NCBI RefSeq assembly: GCF_010501095.1 | Contig: NZ_QVMP01000008.1 | Location: forward strand, 132,375 to 196,374 | Source: Dysgonomonas sp. 520 | Lineage (GTDB): Bacteria > Bacteroidota > Bacteroidia > Bacteroidales > Dysgonomonadaceae | Direction: 5' to 3' | Length of the DNA: 64,000 bases | Part shown: positions 16,391 through 23,993 of the stretch, one piece after another | Position numbering within the stretch: the first letter of the stretch is position 1 | Layout of the letters: every line of letters starts with the position of its first letter | Position numbers and translations under genes: made by a program | Notes under the pieces: generated by a model | Database searches by the model: none | What the model was told of the DNA's origin: nothing | What the model saw: the letters and a program-made list of their open reading frames with translations, nothing else

Positions 16391-16433
16391 TTCGTAAATA
16401 TACGAATAGATTTTCAATTCGCAAAATTACGAA
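16391..16433. promoter_or_regulatory. two ArsR operators overlapping the arsR promoter
   Basis: TTCGTAAATATACGAA (16391-16406) and TTCGCAAAATTACGAA (16418-16433) are 16-bp palindromes 18-60 bp upstream of arsR. The minus-strand box TAATTTTG (16422-16429) lies inside the second, so repressor binding would block the promoter. Confidence 0.75.
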
Positions 16434-16465
16434 TGACTTATAAAATGTAAGGGGTATATAACAAT

Positions 16466-16505
16466 AAAAAAAGCACCTACAAATCAAATTTGCAAGTGCT
16501 TTTTT
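16466..16505 (-). terminator. original terminator of the tRNA-Met gene
   Basis: On the minus strand AAGCAC...GTGCTT with an inner GCAAAT/ATTTG pairing is followed by TTTTTTT, directly after the 3' end of the left tRNA copy. It belongs to the host side of the integration site. Confidence 0.75.
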
Positions 16506-16606
16506 CAAGTAGCGGGACCGAGAATTGAACTCGGGACCTCATGATTATGAATCATGCGCTCTAACCATCTGAGCTATCCCGCCATGCCTTATTAGCGAGT
16601 GCAAAA
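16502..16606. repeat. left attachment repeat (105 bp)
   Basis: Identical to 32270-32374, base for base. It covers 8 bp beyond the tRNA 3' end, the whole tRNA, and 23 bp upstream of it. Confidence 0.95.
16510..16583 (-). tRNA. tRNA-Met (CAT), left copy
   Basis: 74 nt, minus strand. The acceptor GGCGGGA pairs with TCCCGCT, the D arm is GCTC/GAGC, the anticodon arm CATGA-TTCATAA-TCATG has anticodon CAT, and the T arm is CCGAG/CTCGG. CCA is not encoded. It is an elongator Met type, not initiator; a lysidine tRNA-Ile with CAT cannot be excluded. Upstream the -7 region reads CATTTTTG and not TACTTTTG, so this copy is probably weakly expressed or silent. Confidence 0.93.
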
Positions 16607-16680
16607 ATGTGTTGTTACACATGTAGTTACATGATTTGTCAAATAAACAGTTACACTCCTATTACTAATGTGTTTTTCTT

Positions 16681-16704
16681 TGGTTTACACGTTGGTTTAC
16701 ACAA
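16681..16704 (+). other. integrase arm-type sites, left
   Basis: TGGTTTACAC occurs twice (16681-16690 and 16693-16702) with a 2-bp gap. The same pair in the same orientation occurs at the right end (32174-32195). Additional GTTACA motifs lie between here and the attachment repeat. Confidence 0.7.
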
Positions 16705-16776
16705 ATTGTTTTGTTAATAATTATTTTAATTCTCTTTATTCTAGTAACAATAAGTCATATTTCAGACTTGCTGTTT

Positions 16777-17442
16777 TCATTTTATCGGCTGCGAATGAAG
16801 TTGTATTTCACACTTTGGACAGATAGCCATATAATTCTCATTTTTCAAATCCGAACTTTTGTAATGAATCCATATTGCTTCATTTTCACATTGAGGGCAA
16901 CAATAATCAAAACTCCCGTGCGGTGGTGGAACAATATTATTTTTGCATTTTGCAATATCTTCCCATGTTTGTTCTGAATCTAGTTCGTCAATTTCGCAAT
17001 CGTCAATATTATTTTCTTCTGTATGGCTATTAATAACTGTTTCACTAGTTCCCTTTATAACAAAGTTCTCTATTGTAAGCGATTTGTTTTCTGAAAACAA
17101 AATCAATCCTCTGAAAAATTGTACCCCACCTATAATAATAGCCCCACCATATATAAAAAAGGTTCTTTTCTTATTTAGTAATTCAGGAGAGAATATAATT
17201 CCCAAAAGTACTAGAAGTATTCCAAACAAGCCAATTATAGCACCTATTGTCATTGTCTTTTGCGCATTCTTTTTATCTCTCTCTTTTATTCGGTTAAAAA
17301 CATCATTTACAATACTTAAGGCTTCCTTTTCGCTCAAACATTTTTCATCAATTAATATCTTAACAATATCATTGAATGGTACTCTTTCATCTATTAACAA
17401 ATGGATAACATATTGATATAGTGACCTATTTTCTTCTTGCAT
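16777..17442 (-). CDS. membrane protein with C-terminal zinc ribbon
   Basis: 221 residues. The N-terminal ~60 residues are helical and acidic (IHLLIDERVPFNDIVKILIDEKCLSEKEA). Two membrane helices follow (about 63-83 and 95-115). A Cys-rich tail with YCCPQCE and AICPKCE forms a likely zinc ribbon on the cytoplasmic side. I do not recognise the family. It is the last gene of a six-gene minus-strand block and starts 2 bp after the upstream stop, so it is co-transcribed. Confidence 0.6.
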   Translation of the reverse strand: MQEENRSLYQYVIHLLIDERVPFNDIVKILIDEKCLSEKEALSIVNDVFNRIKERDKKNAQKTMTIGAIIGLFGILLVLLGIIFSPELLNKKRTFFIYGGAIIIGGVQFFRGLILFSENKSLTIENFVIKGTSETVINSHTEENNIDDCEIDELDSEQTWEDIAKCKNNIVPPPHGSFDYCCPQCENEAIWIHYKSSDLKNENYMAICPKCEIQLHSQPIK

Positions 17443-17444
17443 AA

Positions 17445-18170
17445 TTATTTAATTACCAATTTCGTTTTAAATTTACTCTCTGTATTATCAAATTGATTTG
17501 TATTAATAGCTTCAATATTAATATGCCCTTTCATTGATTTATTAATATAGCCAACAAAAGAAAGTTCAATGCTAGGACAGCAATTTGCATCATCATTCAG
17601 ATAAATACTTGAATTTCCAGACATTACAATAATTCCTTTGTCATTTCTAATACTATCAATCTGAAACCATTGATATTCTCTATTAGATAACTGCTTTCTA
17701 TAATCTCTAATCGCCGTTTCAACTTTACTAATACAAGTATTATCAATTATATAGCTATTTTTACTAGAAATAACCGAAATATATAACGGTGGGTGTGCAG
17801 ATGCTCCATTTCCATTTACACAATCAATCGGATTTATTTTGAAAATAACATCTTGTTTTCCATCTAGATTTATATCCACCATACAGGTATCAATATCAGA
17901 GTTGAACTTTTCTGACAAATTAGGCAAAGCATATCTTAAACTGTCTGTTTCCCATTTGTCGCCATATTTATTTATAAATTCTTCTGCATTGCTTAAACAA
18001 CTTTCAACAAAATAACCTTTCTTTATTTCCTGTTTTCTCCATTGGTTAAATACTTCTTTTACGTTGTTCCAATCGGATAAATCAAACATAGAATTATTAT
18101 TTTCTTTCTTGCTAGAAGTATTACAGGCAGAACAAAGGATAATTATAAATATACCGATTCGAATTTTCAT
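17445..18170 (-). CDS. lipoprotein with EF-hand-like Asp loop
   Basis: 241 residues from ATG 18170 (MKIRIGIFIIILCSACNTSSKKE), which gives a proper lipobox (SAC); the longer upstream frame has no signal. The mature protein contains DTCMVDINLDGKQDVIFKIN, a D-x-N-x-D-G calcium-loop pattern as in VCBS/FG-GAP proteins, and a Cys pair near NDDANCCPS. The family is unknown. It lies in the secreted-protein block, 13 bp after the LRR gene. Confidence 0.6.
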   Translation of the reverse strand: MKIRIGIFIIILCSACNTSSKKENNNSMFDLSDWNNVKEVFNQWRKQEIKKGYFVESCLSNAEEFINKYGDKWETDSLRYALPNLSEKFNSDIDTCMVDINLDGKQDVIFKINPIDCVNGNGASAHPPLYISVISSKNSYIIDNTCISKVETAIRDYRKQLSNREYQWFQIDSIRNDKGIIVMSGNSSIYLNDDANCCPSIELSFVGYINKSMKGHINIEAINTNQFDNTESKFKTKLVIK

Positions 18171-18183
18171 TCTATTTTGTTCA

Positions 18184-19167
18184 TTAAAAAGGTAAATCAT
18201 TAATACAGTTGGCGCAAAGACTATTACCAATCAAAACTTCATCTGAAAATTTTAGTTCTGTTAGTTCCGTACAGTTTGAAAACGCTTCATATCCAATAGA
18301 AAGAACACTTTCGGGAATTGTAACATTCCCTAATTTGCCACAATCAGCAAAAGCATAGCATCCAATAGCAATTACTCCTGTCTGAATATCAACGTTTAGC
18401 AATTCAGTACAATTGGCAAAGGCATTACATCCAATCGAAATTACATTGCTTGGGATTGTAATACTTATCAACTCAATACAACTTTGAAAAGCACTAGTCC
18501 CAATTGATTTAACAGCATTACCAATAACTATATTTGTCAATCCTGTACAATAAAAAAAAGCGTTGTTTTCAATGCTTGTAACATTATTAGGAATAACTAG
18601 ATTTGTTAAATTCTTACAACTAAAAAAGGCTCTTTCTCCAATTGAGACAACAGTATCAGAAAGAGTTACATTTATTAGATTATAGCAATTAGAGAAAGCA
18701 CTTGCACAAATATCTGTTACTCCATCTGGAATATCATAGTTATTTGATTTCGCATTTGGGTACACAATCAGTAAGGTTTTTTCTTTATTAAAAAGAACTC
18801 CGTCTATTGTGGAATAATACGAATTTTCATTTGAAACTATGAACTTTTTCAATCTAGTGCAATTACTAAAAGCAGACACACCGATATAAGTAACTGTTTT
18901 AGGAATTGCAACATTTGTTAATTCCACACAATGACAAAATGCGTCTTTTCCAATATAAGTTACACCCTCTGGAATTGTTATGTATGATAATTTTTCTGAA
19001 TTAAGAAAAGCATAACTTTCAATGAATACACATTCTTTAGCTATGGTATATTCTGTCAATTCTGGATTTCCTTTTATCAGAACTTTTTTATCAATACTAT
19101 ATATTACACCGTATTCGTCTATCCATTCATTATTATTCATATTTTGCGTTATGTTTTCCATGTTCAT
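18184..19167 (-). CDS. BspA-like leucine-rich-repeat protein (LRR_5)
   Basis: 327 residues made almost wholly of about twelve ~23-residue LRR_5 repeats of the form LTNVAIPKTVTYIGVSAFSNCT. A short N-terminal segment (MNMENITQNMNNNEWIDEYGVIYSI) lacks a signal peptide. Relatives are known as adhesins and parasite surface proteins; without a signal this one may be cytoplasmic or exported by another route. It is part of the island's cargo block. Confidence 0.85.
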   Translation of the reverse strand: MNMENITQNMNNNEWIDEYGVIYSIDKKVLIKGNPELTEYTIAKECVFIESYAFLNSEKLSYITIPEGVTYIGKDAFCHCVELTNVAIPKTVTYIGVSAFSNCTRLKKFIVSNENSYYSTIDGVLFNKEKTLLIVYPNAKSNNYDIPDGVTDICASAFSNCYNLINVTLSDTVVSIGERAFFSCKNLTNLVIPNNVTSIENNAFFYCTGLTNIVIGNAVKSIGTSAFQSCIELISITIPSNVISIGCNAFANCTELLNVDIQTGVIAIGCYAFADCGKLGNVTIPESVLSIGYEAFSNCTELTELKFSDEVLIGNSLCANCINDLPF

Positions 19168-19249
19168 AATTTACGTATTAAAGGACAAAATCAAATCTTT
19201 CTTTATTATTGAAATTTAATTTGTTCTTGTAGGTTTTTTATTTATAAAT

Positions 19250-19648
19250 CTATTTTTCAAATAAATACAATTCATTGATAGTGTTTTTATTACGAGGAGT
19301 AAAAGTTATATATTCTTTTGTTATAGTTAAAATATACTGCTTTGGCGGTATATGTTCAAATCCTGTTATTTGCTTTTTCTCAACAAAAAAGTGAAATATA
19401 TTTCCTAGTTCATTGTCATAAGTATTTTTACTGCTAGCAACACTATATACCCCATTTATATCATCATCTTTTCGCTCTGCTATAATTTCTAACGTTTCGT
19501 CAGAATCAAGATAAAAAGACACTTTATATGTATAAGAGCGTTGGTCATCATAAACATAAACACTTTTTGTTGTAAGCCTTAAGGCATCTTGGGAATATGA
19601 CATTATTGAAATAGAACACAATATGAATATAAAGATTAATTTTTTCAT
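19250..19648 (-). CDS. small secreted protein, unknown
   Basis: 132 residues with a clear signal peptide (MKKLIFIFILCSISIMSYSQ-DALR). The mature ~112 residues appear all-beta (VYVYDDQRSYTYKVSFYLDSDETLEIIAER). I do not recognise the family. It lies 9 bp downstream of the 19658 lipoprotein gene and is surely co-transcribed. Confidence 0.55.
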   Translation of the reverse strand: MKKLIFIFILCSISIMSYSQDALRLTTKSVYVYDDQRSYTYKVSFYLDSDETLEIIAERKDDDINGVYSVASSKNTYDNELGNIFHFFVEKKQITGFEHIPPKQYILTITKEYITFTPRNKNTINELYLFEK

Positions 19649-19657
19649 TTTACTTTT

Positions 19658-20416
19658 TTAATAGATTTCCAATGCTTGACTTTTTATTGATATAATTTTA
19701 CTTCCTTGCGGAACGGATACTTTAGAGTGTGCTTGAAAATAATGTTCCTTTGTTTCTTTTGTTACTCCTATTGATCCATAAGTATTTTCATTAATATATC
19801 CTGTCTTCGTTTCATAAAAATACTTATAGGATACTTCATCTATGGTATAATCAGTATCATTAAAGAGGGTATCAGTCCCCAGATAAGAGCCCTTTTTAAT
19901 GTACACATACTTTGCTATATTATTTTTTATATTTTGTATTTTCAACTCTTGTTCTTCAATTGCTCTTTTTTTTGCAATAGCTTCGTGTTCTTTGGCTCTT
20001 TCAATATCTTCTTTTGTTTGTCTTTTATAAATAACGGGCTCTCCTAGTTGCTCAAATAAACCAAATGCTTTTAATGTATTTTCGTCAATTATAACCAAAC
20101 TATCTATGTCAAACTCAGGATATATTTCATTCGAGTTCGATGTCCTATTCAAATTAAAAAAATCATTCTCTCTAAATTGTAATTTAGGGTTACTGAAAGT
20201 AGAATAAATTATATCATAAGATATTTTTACAGTAAGCGGATAGGAATATGTCGCTTTGTAAACAGAATCTCCTTTACTATAAATTCCAAATGAAATTGTG
20301 TTGCCGTTTTCATTCATAAAAGTAGAATTTGACAAAGATTCGAGAATTTCAGTATTCTTATTACATGAAATACAAAAGGAAGATATAAAGACGAGTAAAT
20401 ATATTTTTGTTTTCAT
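19658..20416 (-). CDS. lipoprotein, unknown
   Basis: 252 residues; the lipoprotein signal ends FCISCNKNTE. A ~110-residue beta-like region is followed by a helical segment rich in Glu/Lys (TKEDIERAKEHEAIAKKRAIEEQELKIQNIK) and a C-terminal beta region. I do not recognise the family. It belongs to the island's tandem secreted-protein block. Confidence 0.55.
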   Translation of the reverse strand: MKTKIYLLVFISSFCISCNKNTEILESLSNSTFMNENGNTISFGIYSKGDSVYKATYSYPLTVKISYDIIYSTFSNPKLQFRENDFFNLNRTSNSNEIYPEFDIDSLVIIDENTLKAFGLFEQLGEPVIYKRQTKEDIERAKEHEAIAKKRAIEEQELKIQNIKNNIAKYVYIKKGSYLGTDTLFNDTDYTIDEVSYKYFYETKTGYINENTYGSIGVTKETKEHYFQAHSKVSVPQGSKIISIKSQALEIY

Positions 20417-20441
20417 AAATCTCAGATTATTACTATTGATT

Positions 20442-20822
20442 TCACAGATTAAAATAGATTGTACTGTATGCGCCTATTTGTGCATAATAAACATCATTTC
20501 TACTATCATAATAAATAGTAGCATACGGAGAAAGATATGTATATCTTGTTGCAGATTGACCAAAATAAGTTTGTTTTGGCACTATTCGATAAGCTATTAC
20601 ACAATCTTTTGCTTGTGTTTGGTATGATAAAAGACCATTTCTTGTTGGAGCACTACCCACTTTTGCAATTTTAATCATAACTTTCTGTGTTGAAACTTGA
20701 CCAAGATATTCGGTTTGCATAGTTGCAGAGACTGTTACTACTTCTGACAAAATTTCGTTTTGCCCTTGTACTACTAGGCAAAGAAATAAGAATAAAATAG
20801 GAATGATTACTTTTTTCTTCAT
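20442..20822 (-). CDS. small secreted protein, unknown
   Basis: 126 residues from ATG 20822 (MKKKVIIPILFLFLCLVVQGQ), chosen because it begins a proper signal peptide; the longer frame adds 19 implausible residues. The mature protein is Tyr/Thr-rich and likely beta (ATRYTYLSPYATIYYDSRNDVYYAQIG). It is the first gene of the six-gene block. Upstream, 20823-21186 holds a long hairpin and repeat motifs but no gene. Confidence 0.55.
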   Translation of the reverse strand: MKKKVIIPILFLFLCLVVQGQNEILSEVVTVSATMQTEYLGQVSTQKVMIKIAKVGSAPTRNGLLSYQTQAKDCVIAYRIVPKQTYFGQSATRYTYLSPYATIYYDSRNDVYYAQIGAYSTIYFNL

Positions 20823-20885
20823 ATCTGTTTGTATTAGTTCTGTCTTTCCGTTCCCTTGAAAAACAATTGTATAAAACAAGAAAGT

Positions 20886-20961
20886 GCAGGAACGTTAAGT
20901 CTAATCTGTCTCAGGAGTATCGCCAAACACTCGTTACACGGATAAACAACGCCCTGCACTC
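20886..20961. repeat. inverted repeat with 8-bp stem
   Basis: AGTGCAGG (20886-20893) pairs with CCTGCACT (20954-20961), extended by near-complementary ACGTT/AACG. It encloses motif copy 1 (20906-20929). Confidence 0.6.
20906..20929 (-). repeat. TTGGCGAT motif, copy 1
   Basis: The minus strand reads TTGGCGATACTCCTGAGACA, similar to the two plus-strand copies around the serine recombinase gene. Confidence 0.5.
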
Positions 20962-21039
20962 TTATTTATATATAAATCAATCATATACAAACAGAACGCA
21001 AGTGTTAGTTGTCTATTAATCTCGTGTAACATTGGAAAA

Positions 21040-21063
21040 TTGGCGATTCTCTGAAACAAGAAT
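21040..21063 (+). repeat. TTGGCGAT motif, copy 2
   Basis: TTGGCGATTCTCTGAAACAA lies downstream of the serine recombinase gene; direct repeat of the copy at 21987. Confidence 0.5.
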
Positions 21064-21186
21064 AATATCTTAAACACTTTCGTTTAAATAAAAAGTCCTT
21101 CCATTAACTAACTCTTTAGCCAAATGGAATTATTGCAAATGTACGAAATTCATTGAATTAATAAATGCAATTCAAAATTTAAACTT

Positions 21187-21852
21187 TCAATCTAGAACAT
21201 ATCTATTATACAACCTCTTAACGGCTGTTATATCGAAATTGCAACCTCGCCTTGTCCTGAATCCATTTTGATTCAATTGCTTTACAATCTCGCTCCATTT
21301 AGAGCCACCTTTTCGCATCATGGTTATAAGCGTACTTGCTTTTTTATTGGCTTCATTCGACAAAGCATTTTCTTTTCTCGTTGCACAACCTTTTGAAATA
21401 TTCTCTAGGGTTAAACCGTTATTTTTTGGATTGCCTAACTTTACGCCTTGTTTCTTTTTCTCTGCCAGAGCCTGTTTTGTTCGTTGGCTGATTAGTAAGG
21501 CTTCATTTTCAGCAATAGCACTAATAATATGAATTGTTAAACGGTTTGCAGTCGGCATATCACAGCAAACAAAATCAATATTTGATGCTTGTAAAGAAGT
21601 AATAAAATTTAAGTTCCTTGCAAGCCTATCTAACTTTGCAACTAGTAAAGTAGCATTATTGATTTTGCAACATTCTAGAGCCTTGTTTAATTGTGGTCTG
21701 TTTGCGCTTTTCCCTGTTTCTATTTCGGTAAATTCCGCAATGACAATACTATTCTTAATGTAGTTTTCTACAATGGTCTTTTGTGCTTCCAATCCTAGAC
21801 CGCTTGCACCTTGTTTCTTGGTTGAAACTCTGTAATAAATAACATATTTCAT
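21187..21852 (-). CDS. serine recombinase (resolvase/invertase family)
   Basis: 221 residues from ATG 21852 (MKYVIYYRVSTKKQ). The nucleophilic Ser is in YYRVSTKKQ (about residue 10), and the other catalytic-domain motifs LLVAKLDRLARN and AENEALLISQRTKQAL are present. A short C-terminal helix-turn-helix follows (GGSKWSEIVKQLNQNGFRTRRG). It could resolve element dimers or invert DNA. Three ~24-bp motifs starting TTGGCGAT around the gene are candidate sites. It sits in the island between the secreted-protein block and radC. Confidence 0.88.
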   Translation of the reverse strand: MKYVIYYRVSTKKQGASGLGLEAQKTIVENYIKNSIVIAEFTEIETGKSANRPQLNKALECCKINNATLLVAKLDRLARNLNFITSLQASNIDFVCCDMPTANRLTIHIISAIAENEALLISQRTKQALAEKKKQGVKLGNPKNNGLTLENISKGCATRKENALSNEANKKASTLITMMRKGGSKWSEIVKQLNQNGFRTRRGCNFDITAVKRLYNRYVLD

Positions 21853-21930
21853 AACTTTTTCTTTACTAGTAAAAAGTAGCATAACAATAACGAACGTTAT
21901 TAAAATGCCACTATTGATTAATTGACTAAA

Positions 21931-21972
21931 AATGACAAAGCCCATACTAATAAAGCATAGGCATTTGTCATT
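21931..21972 (-). terminator. hairpin after radC
   Basis: AATGACAAA (21931-21939) pairs with TTTGTCATT (21964-21972), with further GCC/GGC pairing inside; on the minus strand it is followed by T residues and lies about 40 bp past the radC stop. Confidence 0.55.
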
Positions 21973-21986
21973 CCCTCAATAGAATT

Positions 21987-22010
21987 TTGGCGATTTTCTA
22001 AGACAGGGAT
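21987..22010 (+). repeat. TTGGCGAT motif, copy 3
   Basis: TTGGCGATTTTCTAAGACAG lies upstream of the serine recombinase gene; direct repeat of the copy at 21040. Confidence 0.5.
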
Positions 22011-22014
22011 TTAT

Positions 22015-22467
22015 TTATAATTTACCTTCATCCGCATAACTGTAATATGATTCGGAAGTGATAATAACATGGTCTAGTAACGATATATCCATTATTTTAC
22101 ACGCTTCTATTACTTTCCTAGTCATATTATCATCGCTTTGACTAGGGTTGAGGTTTCCGCTAGGGTGGTTGTGGCTTAATACAATTCCGCTCGCATTGCT
22201 TAATATCGCACTTTGAAGTATCAAACGAATATCGACAACGGTTTCAGATATTCCGCCCTCTGAAATATTGAACACGCCTAAAACTTGATTTGCTCGGTTT
22301 AGTAACAATACTTTGAAATATTCTCTAAACTCTATTGTATCAGCATCAAAGCAATTCAATAGTAATTTGTACACACTTTCGCTAGATAATACTTTCGGGC
22401 GTTCAGATGCCTTTTGTTTTGTCTTATACGACAATTTTACTTCATTTACGGTAAATAGATTTTCCAT
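22015..22467 (-). CDS. radC: RadC/JAB-domain protein of mobile elements
   Basis: 150 residues. The JAMM metal-binding motif is VLSHNHPSGNLNPSQSD, preceded by the conserved E in REYFKVLLLNRANQVLGV. It is the short RadC form common on Bacteroidota mobile elements, lacking the N-terminal helix-hairpin-helix. Its biochemical role is unsettled. A hairpin at 22488-22516, 21 bp before the start, may act as attenuator or terminator. Confidence 0.9.
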   Translation of the reverse strand: MENLFTVNEVKLSYKTKQKASERPKVLSSESVYKLLLNCFDADTIEFREYFKVLLLNRANQVLGVFNISEGGISETVVDIRLILQSAILSNASGIVLSHNHPSGNLNPSQSDDNMTRKVIEACKIMDISLLDHVIITSESYYSYADEGKL

Positions 22468-22487
22468 TATGATATGTTTTAAATGAC

Positions 22488-22516
22488 AAAAGCCACTCCG
22501 TTGGTGGAATGGCTTT
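22488..22516. terminator. hairpin upstream of radC
   Basis: AAAGCCACTCC pairs with GGAATGGCTTT. On the minus strand it is followed by TTTTGTCATTT, so it could end a transcript entering radC or act as an attenuator. Confidence 0.45.
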
Positions 22517-23061
22517 CGCTTGTATTTATAATTTTGTTTTATTTCTGATTAATTCTTTCTTTTAATTGACTTTTCTTGCTTCTTATTCTAGAAAAGAGTT
22601 GATATTATTAAGGTTTTAAGACAGTTTTTTCAGAGAACAAAAAATACCTAAATTTCCCTCTGTCTTTTTCTAAACCGATTCTTAAATATTTTTTGCGTGA
22701 AGGATTTATTTTTCCTTAGTCAGAGGTAGGAGGGGATATTTATCTATCTAAGCCGCCATTTATATATGATTCTTTACTTTTAATTTATGGGAAGGGGGTA
22801 TTTTTTGAGGATAGGGTTATAATTGTGAATGTATCTCATGTTTTCCTATTTTTATTCCTTATTTGACTTTTCCTTAGAAAGAGGATAGCAGAAAATAATA
22901 AGAGATTTAAGAATCATTTTTATCTAGTAAAGGATAATTTTTGATTGATATTTTGAGTTATTCTTGACCGCATTGAAAGTTTCTAAAGTCTCATGTAAAA
23001 TCTAATTGAATATTTTTTTTAAAATTTATGGATATTTTTATTAACTGTCAGTAATATTTTA
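22517..23061. other. AT-rich non-coding region with repeats
   Basis: No gene. It contains an 11-bp inverted repeat, GATTCTTAAAT (22677-22687) with ATTTAAGAATC (22905-22915), and a direct repeat, TTTTCCTTAG (22710-22719 and 22868-22877), each followed by AGAGG a few bases later. Such structure between divergent gene blocks would suit a replication or transfer origin, but nothing proves it. Confidence 0.35.
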
Positions 23062-23069
23062 TATATTTG
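23062..23069 (+). promoter_or_regulatory. -7 box of the retron transcript
   Basis: TATATTTG fits TAnnTTTG and is the last clear promoter before the structured region and the retron genes. The -33 region is only weakly recognisable. Confidence 0.5.
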
Positions 23070-23417
23070 CACCATAGTTCTTTGAAATGTGTTTTGAAAG
23101 GAAATAACTAGGTGGAGAATTTCACTTATTGTTTAATTAAAATTAAACACCCTAAAAGGGGTTTCGGGTCAAAAGCATGAAGTCGTGATGCGTAAATATG
23201 CATCATTGTATTGATTAGTAATACATTATTATTGACTTTTGACTTGATATGCTTCAATATTATTAATGAAGCAGGAATTTTAAAGAGGTGTATAGAGAAC
23301 ATTGTCTACGCACTTAGGATATTTTCCTATTCTAAGAGAATTTAATGAATAAATTGCTTGGTAATTAATGAAGCAGGAACAAGTGATTTTATTAACAAAC
23401 AATTAAATTCAATTATT
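23070..23417 (+). ncRNA. candidate retron msr-msd non-coding RNA
   Basis: About 350 bp without a gene, between a promoter and the retron operon. Visible hairpins are GTGGA-GAAT-TTCAC (23112-23125), GTTTAATT/AATTAAAC (about 23131-23148), AAACaCCC/GGGgTTT (about 23145-23164), and a long outer stem GTCAAAAG (23168-23175) with CTTTTGAC (23236-23243). The long stem encloses TGATGC/GCATCA and TGTATT/AATACA. TGCTTCA/TGAAGCA at about 23249-23273 is followed by a second similar hairpin ending in the direct repeat ATTAATGAAGCAGGAA (23262-23277 and 23364-23379). The exact msr, msd and a1/a2 ends cannot be fixed by eye; the best a1/a2 pairing seen (about 23098-23112 with 23314-23329) is weak. Confidence 0.55.
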
Positions 23418-23639
23418 ATGTCTAGATTACAAAGACTTCAAAACATCAATGGATTGATAGAAATATTGCAATCCATTGCAAAGAACCAGTGTTCTCTTTC
23501 AGAGATGGATGTTCATTTATTAAATGAGGCGATAGCTAAATTAAATAGATTGAAAATAAAAAAAGGTTTGACTAATAAACATTATCAACTAGAAATAGTG
23601 AATATTGTTGAACTCATTTTTAAGTTTTTAACTAAATAG
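23418..23639 (+). CDS. 73-residue retron-associated protein, unknown
   Basis: Starts at ATG 23418 (MSRLQRLQNINGLIEILQSIAKNQCSLSEMDVHLLNEAIAKL in two runs), giving a small, basic, almost wholly helical protein with heptad-like Leu/Ile spacing. An in-frame ATG at 23358 lies inside the structured region and is less likely. It precedes the XRE gene by 63 bp (or 9 bp if that gene starts at 23649), in the same direction. I do not recognise the family. Its position between the non-coding RNA and the reverse transcriptase suggests a role in the retron, as toxin, antitoxin or RNA partner. Confidence 0.55.
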   Translation: MSRLQRLQNINGLIEILQSIAKNQCSLSEMDVHLLNEAIAKLNRLKIKKGLTNKHYQLEIVNIVELIFKFLTK

Positions 23640-23702
23640 CTGCAAATTATGAAAACACATTTACATCCAAACATTTCTCTGACACCCTTTAATTTTTTTA
23701 AT

Positions 23703-23993
23703 ATGAATTTAGGAACAATCATAAAAAAGATGAGAAAACAACGAAGTCAAACTCAACAAGAGTTTGCCTCTAGTTGTGGTATTACTCAAACATATTTATC
23801 TCAAATAGAAAATAATAGCAAAGAACCAAATTTGTCAACCTTAAAAGAAATAAGTAAAAAACTAGACCTTCCATTGCCTATCCTTTTTTTTCTTTCCCTC
23901 ACAGAAGAAGATATTGTGCCAGAAAAAAGAAAAGCATTTGAAGAATTAAATCCATCAGTAAGAACATTGATAAATGACTTCTTCAATGTTTAG
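23703..23993 (+). CDS. XRE-family HTH protein of the retron operon
   Basis: 96 residues from ATG 23703 (MNLGTIIKKMRKQRSQTQQEFASS); an ATG at 23649 would add 18 residues. It has a classic Cro/C1 helix-turn-helix, TQQEFASSCGITQTYLSQIENN with KEPNLSTLKEISKKLDLP following. The C-terminal ~30 residues (VPEKRKAFEELNPSVRTLINDFFNV) are helical. Its end overlaps the reverse-transcriptase start by 20 bp, indicating translational coupling. HTH proteins accompany one published class of retrons; here it could be the repressor or the effector. Confidence 0.85.
   Translation: MNLGTIIKKMRKQRSQTQQEFASSCGITQTYLSQIENNSKEPNLSTLKEISKKLDLPLPILFFLSLTEEDIVPEKRKAFEELNPSVRTLINDFFNV

Noticed and set aside
17445-18230. 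Start at 18230 for the EF-hand-like lipoprotein, overlapping the LRR gene
   Set aside because: The start at 18170 gives a proper lipoprotein signal, and the overlap disappears.
21187-21945. Longer start of the serine recombinase at 21945
   Set aside because: The extra 31 residues are hydrophobic and unlike the family; the catalytic domain begins normally at 21852.
23358-23417. Extended start of the 73-residue protein at 23358
   Set aside because: The extra 20 residues would be encoded inside the second hairpin repeat; the ATG at 23418 is better placed.
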